From Saccoglossus kowalevskii (taxonomy: Eukaryota; Hemichordata; Enteropneusta; Harrimaniidae), in contig NW_003131851.1 of the NCBI RefSeq assembly GCF_000003605.2, forward strand, positions 1-41,669: DNA of 41,669 nt, given 5' to 3'. Position numbers and translations under genes: made by a program. Positions 38,010-41,669 of the stretch are shown here, in pieces. Within the stretch, counting starts at the first letter, position 1, and every line of letters begins with the position of its first letter. The notes under the pieces are model-generated. The model saw only the letters and a program-made list of their open reading frames with translations, did no database searches and had not been told where the DNA came from.

Positions 38010-41000
38010 TTCTAGCATAGTGACAGCTCAGACCACTACTCCCAGCATAGTGACAGCTCATACCACTGCTCCTAGCATGGTGACAGCTCAGACCACTACT
38101 CCCAGCATAGTGACAGCTCATACCACTACTCCTAGCATGGTGACAGCTCAGACCACTACTCCTAGCATAGTGACAGCTCATACCACTACTCCTAGCATAG
38201 TGACAGCTCATACCACTACTCCTAGCATGGTGACAGCTCCTACTACTACTCTTAGCATGGCGACAGCTCATACCACTACTTCTAGCATAGTGACAGCTCA
38301 GACCACTACTCCCAGCATAGTGACAGCTCATACCACTACTCCTAGCATGGTGACAGCTCAGACCACTACTCCTAGCATGGTGACTGCTCAGACCACTACT
38401 CCTAGCATAGTGACCGCTCATACCACTACTCCTTGCATAGTGACAGCTCAGACCACTACTCCTAGCATAGTGACAGCTCATACCACTACTCCTAGCATGG
38501 TGACCGCTCATACCACTAGTCCTTGCATAGTGACAGCTCATACCACTACTCCTAGCATGGTGACAGCTCAGACCACTACTCCCAGCATAGTGACAGCTCA
38601 TACCACTACTCCTAGCATGGTGACAGCTCAGACCACTACTCCTAGCATAGTGACAGCTCATACCACTACTCCTAGCATAGTGACAGCTCATACCACTACT
38701 CCTAGCATGGTGACAGCTCCTACTACTACTCTTAGCATGGTGACAGCTCATACCACTACTTCTAGCATAGTGACAGCTCAGACCACTACTCCCAGCATAG
38801 TGACAGCTCATACCACTACTCCTAGCATGGTGACAGCTCAGACCACTACTCCTAGCATGGTGACAGCTCAGACAACTACTCCTAGCATAGTGACCGCTCA
38901 TACCACTACTCCTTGCATAGTGACAGCTCAGACCACTACTCCTAGCATAGTGACAGCTCATACCACTACTCCTAGCATGGTGACCACTCATACCACTAGT
39001 CCTTGCATAGTGACAGCTCATACCACTACTCCTAGCATGGTGACAGCTCAGATCACTACTACTAGCATAGTGACAGCTCATACCACTACTCCTAGCATGG
39101 TGACCGCTCATACCACTACTCCTTGCATAGTGACAGCTCATATCACTATTCCTAGCATAGTGACAGCTCATACCACTACTCCTAGCATGGTGACAGCTCA
39201 GACCACTACTCCTAGCATAGTGACAGCTCATACCACTACTTCTAGCTTGGTGACAGCTCATACCACTACTTCTAGCATAGTGACAGCTCATACCACTACT
39301 CCTAGCATGGTGACAGCTCCTACTACTACTCTTAGCATGGTGACAGCTCATACCACTACTTCTAGCATAGTGACAGCTAATACCACTACTCTTAGCATGG
39401 TGACAGCTCCTACTACTACTCTTAGCATGGTGACAGCTCATAACACTACTTCTAGCATAGTGACTGCTCAGACCACTACTCCTAGCATAGTGACAGCTCA
39501 TACCACTACTCCTAGCATGGTGACAGCTCAGACCACTACTCCTAGCATAGAGACAGCTCATACCACTACTCCTAGCATGGTGACCGCTCATACCACTACT
39601 CCTTGCATAGTGACAGCTCATACCACTACTCCTAGCATAGTGACAGCTCATACCACTACTCCTAGCATGGTGACAGCTCAGACCACTACTCCTAGCATAG
39701 TGACAGCTCATACCACTACTCCTAGCATGGTGACCGCTCATACCACTACTCCTTGCATAGTGACAGCTCATACCACTACTCCTAGCATAGTGACAGCTCA
39801 TACCACTACTCCTAGCATGGTGACAGCTCATACCACTACTCCTAGCATAGTGACAGCTCATACCACTACTCCTAGCATAGTGACAGCTCATACCACTACT
39901 CCTTGCATGGTGACCGCTCATGCCCCTACTCCTTGCATAGTGACAGCTCATACCACTACTCCTAGCATAGTGACAGCTCATACCACTACTCCTAGCATGG
40001 TGACAGCTCAGACCACTACTCCTAGCATAGTGACAGCTCATACCACTACTCCTAGCATGGTGACCGCTCATACCACTACTCCTTGCATAGTGACAGCTCA
40101 TACCACTACTCCTAGCATAGTGACAGCTCATACCACTACTCCTAGCATGGTGACAGCTCATACCACTACTTCTAGCATAGTGACAGCTCATACCACTACT
40201 CCTAGCATGGTGACAGCTCATACTACTACTTCTAGCATGGTGACAGCTCATACCACTACTTCTAGCATAGTGACAGCTCATACCACTACTCCTAGCATAG
40301 TGACAGCTCCTACTACTACTCTTAGCATGGTGACAGCTCATACCACTACTCCTTGCATAGTGACAGCTCATACCACTACTCCTAGCATAGTGACAGCTCA
40401 TACCACTACTCCTAGCATGGTGACAGCTCATACCACTACTCCTAGCATAGTGACAGCTCATACCACTACTCCTAGCATAGTGACAGCTCATACCACTACT
40501 CCTAGCATAGTGACAGCTCATACCACTACTCCTAGCATGGTGACAGCTCATACCACTACTTCTAGCATAGTGACAGCTCATACCACTACTCCTAGCATGG
40601 TGACAGCTCCTACTACTACTCTTAGCATGGTGACAGCTCATACCACTACTTCTAGCATAGTGACAGCTCAGACCACTACTCCTCGCATAGTGACAGCTCA
40701 TACCACTACTCCTAGCATGGTGACAGCTCAGACCACTACTCCTAGCATAGTGACAGCTCATACCACTACTTCTAGCATAGTGACAGCTCATACCACTACT
40801 CCTAGCATGGTGACAGCTCCTACTACTACTCTTAGCATGGTGACAGCTCATACCACTACTTCTAGCATAGTGACAGCTCATACCACTACTCCTAGCATGG
40901 TGACAGCTCATACTACTACTCTTAGCATGGTGACAGCTCATACCACTACTTCTAGCATAGTGACAGCTCAGACCACTACTCCTAGCATAGTGACAGCTCA

Positions 41001-41669
41001 TACCACTACTCCTAGCATAGTGACAGCTCAGACCACTACTCCTAGCATAGTGACAGCTCATACCACTACTCCTAGCATAGTTACAGCTCATACCACTACT
41101 CCTAGCATAGCGACAGCTCAGACCACTACTCCTAGCATGGTGACCACTCATACCGCTACTCCTTGCATAGTGACAGCTCATACCACTACTCCTAGCATGG
41201 TGACAGCTCAGACCACTACTCCTAGCATAGTGACAGTTCATACCACTACTCCTAGCATGGTGACCGCTCATACCACTACTCCTTGCATAGTGGCAGCTCA
41301 TACCACTACTCCTAGCATAGTGACAGCTCATACCACTACTCCTAGCATGGTGACAGCTCAGACCACTACTCCTAGCATAGTGACAGCTCATACCACTACT
41401 CCTAGCATGGTGACCGCTCATACCACTACTCCTTGCATAGTGACAGCTCATACCACTACTCCTAGCATAGTGACAGCTCATACCACTACTCCTAGCATGG
41501 TGACAGCTCATACCACTACTCCTAGCATAGTGACAGCTCATACCACTACTCCTAGCATAGTGACAGCTCATACCACTACTCCTAGCATAGTGACAGCTCA
41601 TACCACTACTCCTAGCATGGTGACAGCTCATACCACTACTTCTAGCATAGTGACAGCTCATACCACTAC
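37294..41669 (+). CDS. candidate mucin-like repeat frame, segment 11 (open at the right edge, about 1,458 codons)
   Basis: The frame of segment 10 resumes after the TAG and I see no stop or shift before the window ends. It includes the right copy of the 1,142-bp duplication (37118-38009), a 480-bp-period tandem duplication (38030-39000), and stretches shared with 30.5 kb (AQITTTSI and AHITIPSI units) and with 6.0 kb (AHAPTPCI unit at 39922). Two units between about 40130 and 40250 mix Met and Ser types. As before, a Thr/Ser/Pro-rich secreted domain is the most natural product if it is translated. Confidence 0.35.
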   Translation, partial: MVTAQTTTPSILTAQTTTPSIVTAHTTTHSIVTAQTTTPSIVTAHTTTPSIVAAQTTTPGIVTAHTTTPSIVTAHTTTPSIVTAQTTTPSIVTAHTTTPSIVTAHTTNPSIVTAHTTTPCIVTAHTTTPSIVTAQTTTSSIVTAHTTTSSIVTAQTTTPSIVTAHTTTSSLVTAHTTTSSIVTAHTTTPSMVTASTTTLSMVTAHTTTSSIVTAHTTTPSMVTAPTTTTLSMVTAHTTTSSIVTAQTTTPSIVTAHTTAPSMVTAQTTTPSIVTAHTTTPSMVTAQTTTPSIVTAHTTTPSIVTAHTTTPSMVTAPTTTLSMATAHTTTSSIVTAQTTTPSIVTAHTTTPSMVTAQTTTPSMVTAQTTTPSIVTAHTTTPCIVTAQTTTPSIVTAHTTTPSMVTAHTTSPCIVTAHTTTPSMVTAQTTTPSIVTAHTTTPSMVTAQTTTPSIVTAHTTTPSIVTAHTTTPSMVTAPTTTLSMVTAHTTTSSIVTAQTTTPSIVTAHTTTPSMVTAQTTTPSMVTAQTTTPSIVTAHTTTPCIVTAQTTTPSIVTAHTTTPSMVTTHTTSPCIVTAHTTTPSMVTAQITTTSIVTAHTTTPSMVTAHTTTPCIVTAHITIPSIVTAHTTTPSMVTAQTTTPSIVTAHTTTSSLVTAHTTTSSIVTAHTTTPSMVTAPTTTLSMVTAHTTTSSIVTANTTTLSMVTAPTTTLSMVTAHNTTSSIVTAQTTTPSIVTAHTTTPSMVTAQTTTPSIETAHTTTPSMVTAHTTTPCIVTAHTTTPSIVTAHTTTPSMVTAQTTTPSIVTAHTTTPSMVTAHTTTPCIVTAHTTTPSIVTAHTTTPSMVTAHTTTPSIVTAHTTTPSIVTAHTTTPCMVTAHAPTPCIVTAHTTTPSIVTAHTTTPSMVTAQTTTPSIVTAHTTTPSMVTAHTTTPCIVTAHTTTPSIVTAHTTTPSMVTAHTTTSSIVTAHTTTPSMVTAHTTTSSMVTAHTTTSSIVTAHTTTPSIVTAPTTTLSMVTAHTTTPCIVTAHTTTPSIVTAHTTTPSMVTAHTTTPSIVTAHTTTPSIVTAHTTTPSIVTAHTTTPSMVTAHTTTSSIVTAHTTTPSMVTAPTTTLSMVTAHTTTSSIVTAQTTTPRIVTAHTTTPSMVTAQTTTPSIVTAHTTTSSIVTAHTTTPSMVTAPTTTLSMVTAHTTTSSIVTAHTTTPSMVTAHTTTLSMVTAHTTTSSIVTAQTTTPSIVTAHTTTPSIVTAQTTTPSIVTAHTTTPSIVTAHTTTPSIATAQTTTPSMVTTHTATPCIVTAHTTTPSMVTAQTTTPSIVTVHTTTPSMVTAHTTTPCIVAAHTTTPSIVTAHTTTPSMVTAQTTTPSIVTAHTTTPSMVTAHTTTPCIVTAHTTTPSIVTAHTTTPSMVTAHTTTPSIVTAHTTTPSIVTAHTTTPSIVTAHTTTPSMVTAHTTTSSIVTAHTT
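38030..39000 (+). repeat. tandem duplication with 480-bp (16-unit) period
   Basis: The copies run 38030-38520 and 38510-39000, each with CCCAGCATAG units and ending at ACCACTAGTCCTTGC (38511 and 38991). GGCGACAG near 38260 and GTGACTGC near 38382 distinguish the first copy. Confidence 0.9.

Larger units (their letters stand above)
1..41669 (+). repeat. 30-bp tandem repeat array (minisatellite or repeat exon), about 1,389 units, open at both ends
   Basis: Every part of the window is built from one 30-bp unit, commonest peptide reading VTAHTTTPSI. Variation falls mainly at a few unit positions: CAT/CAG/CCT at codon 4, CCT/TCT/CTT at codon 8, AGC/TGC at codon 9, and ATA/ATG/ACG/TTG at codon 10. 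Synonymous changes include ACA/ACC at codon 2, ACT/ACA at codon 6 and GTG/GTT at codon 1. The commonest unit is about 47% GC with 10 C to 4 G on the + strand, and has no CpG. AluI (AGCT) and CTAG sites recur in nearly every unit. The sequence starts and ends mid-unit, so the real array is longer than the window. No unique sequence longer than a few bases interrupts it. Confidence 0.99.

Noticed and set aside
36886-41661. Long - strand frames reading MSCHYARSSG repeats, up to 2,217 codons (1112-7765)
   Set aside because: They share exact codon phase with the + frame, so they stay open whenever the + frame does. A Cys/His-rich 10-residue repeat of this kind matches no family I recognise, and the 9-base insertions put TGA into it. 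I treat it as the shadow of the + frame, though neither strand is proven coding.
1-41669. CRISPR array
   Set aside because: The repeat length of 30 fits, but there are no spacers: units abut directly.
1-41669. Telomeric repeat or simple microsatellite
   Set aside because: The unit is 30 bp with complex internal sequence and higher-order structure, unlike short telomere units. A centromeric or other satellite remains possible but cannot be shown without chromosome position.
1-41669. Promoters, terminators, tRNA, rRNA, transposons
   Set aside because: I saw no stretch departing from the 30-bp pattern long enough to hold any of these.

Overview
The whole 41,669-base window is one uninterrupted tandem array of a 30-bp unit, about 1,389 copies. 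It begins and ends inside the array, so no unique flank, conventional gene, RNA gene, promoter or terminator is visible. The commonest unit begins GTGACAGCTCAT, ends CCTAGCATA, and reads VTAHTTTPSI on the + strand. Common relatives are VTAHTTTPSM, VTAQTTTPSI, VTAPTTTLSM, VTAHTTTSSI, VTAHTTTPCI and VTAHTTTSSL. Because 30 is a multiple of 3, the same frame stays open from unit to unit; the other two + frames stop in every unit.

Organism: nothing bacterial is visible (no operons, ribosome binding sites or ordinary genes). An array this long, with no CpG in its commonest unit and several variants that look like CpG decay products, fits a eukaryote, most plausibly an animal, but the species cannot be read from the sequence. 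Two readings remain: (1) part of the giant Thr/Ser/Pro-rich (PTS) repeat exon of a mucin-like or glue-like secreted protein, about half Thr+Ser and potentially nearly 13,900 residues within the window; (2) a non-coding minisatellite/satellite whose unit happens to lack stops. I lean only slightly to the first, because the reading frame is cut by about ten small indel sites and three in-frame TAG codons.

Layout: 1-1036 matches a segment near 29.1 kb, then a Cys/Ile-bearing five-unit module in duplicate, then an indel cluster (1020-1135). 1151-6355 is open and contains His-only stretches. 6371-8416 is rich in alternating His/Gln units. 8391-15707 holds two copies of an 890-bp block 5,910 bp apart. 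15803-19639 contains a compensated frameshift. 19644-24206 carries local duplications with 960-bp and 420-bp periods. 24200-36136 is the longest unbroken stretch (3,978 codons). 35976-38009 is a 1,142-bp-offset duplication that carries a stop codon and encloses an unusually divergent island (36868-37117). 37294-41669 is open to the window edge and contains a 480-bp-period duplication.

There is no set of genes acting together here. The biology lies in the array: nested higher-order repeats, long-distance sharing of rare variants, spread of a stop-bearing unit, and frame breaks that partly look like consensus errors.
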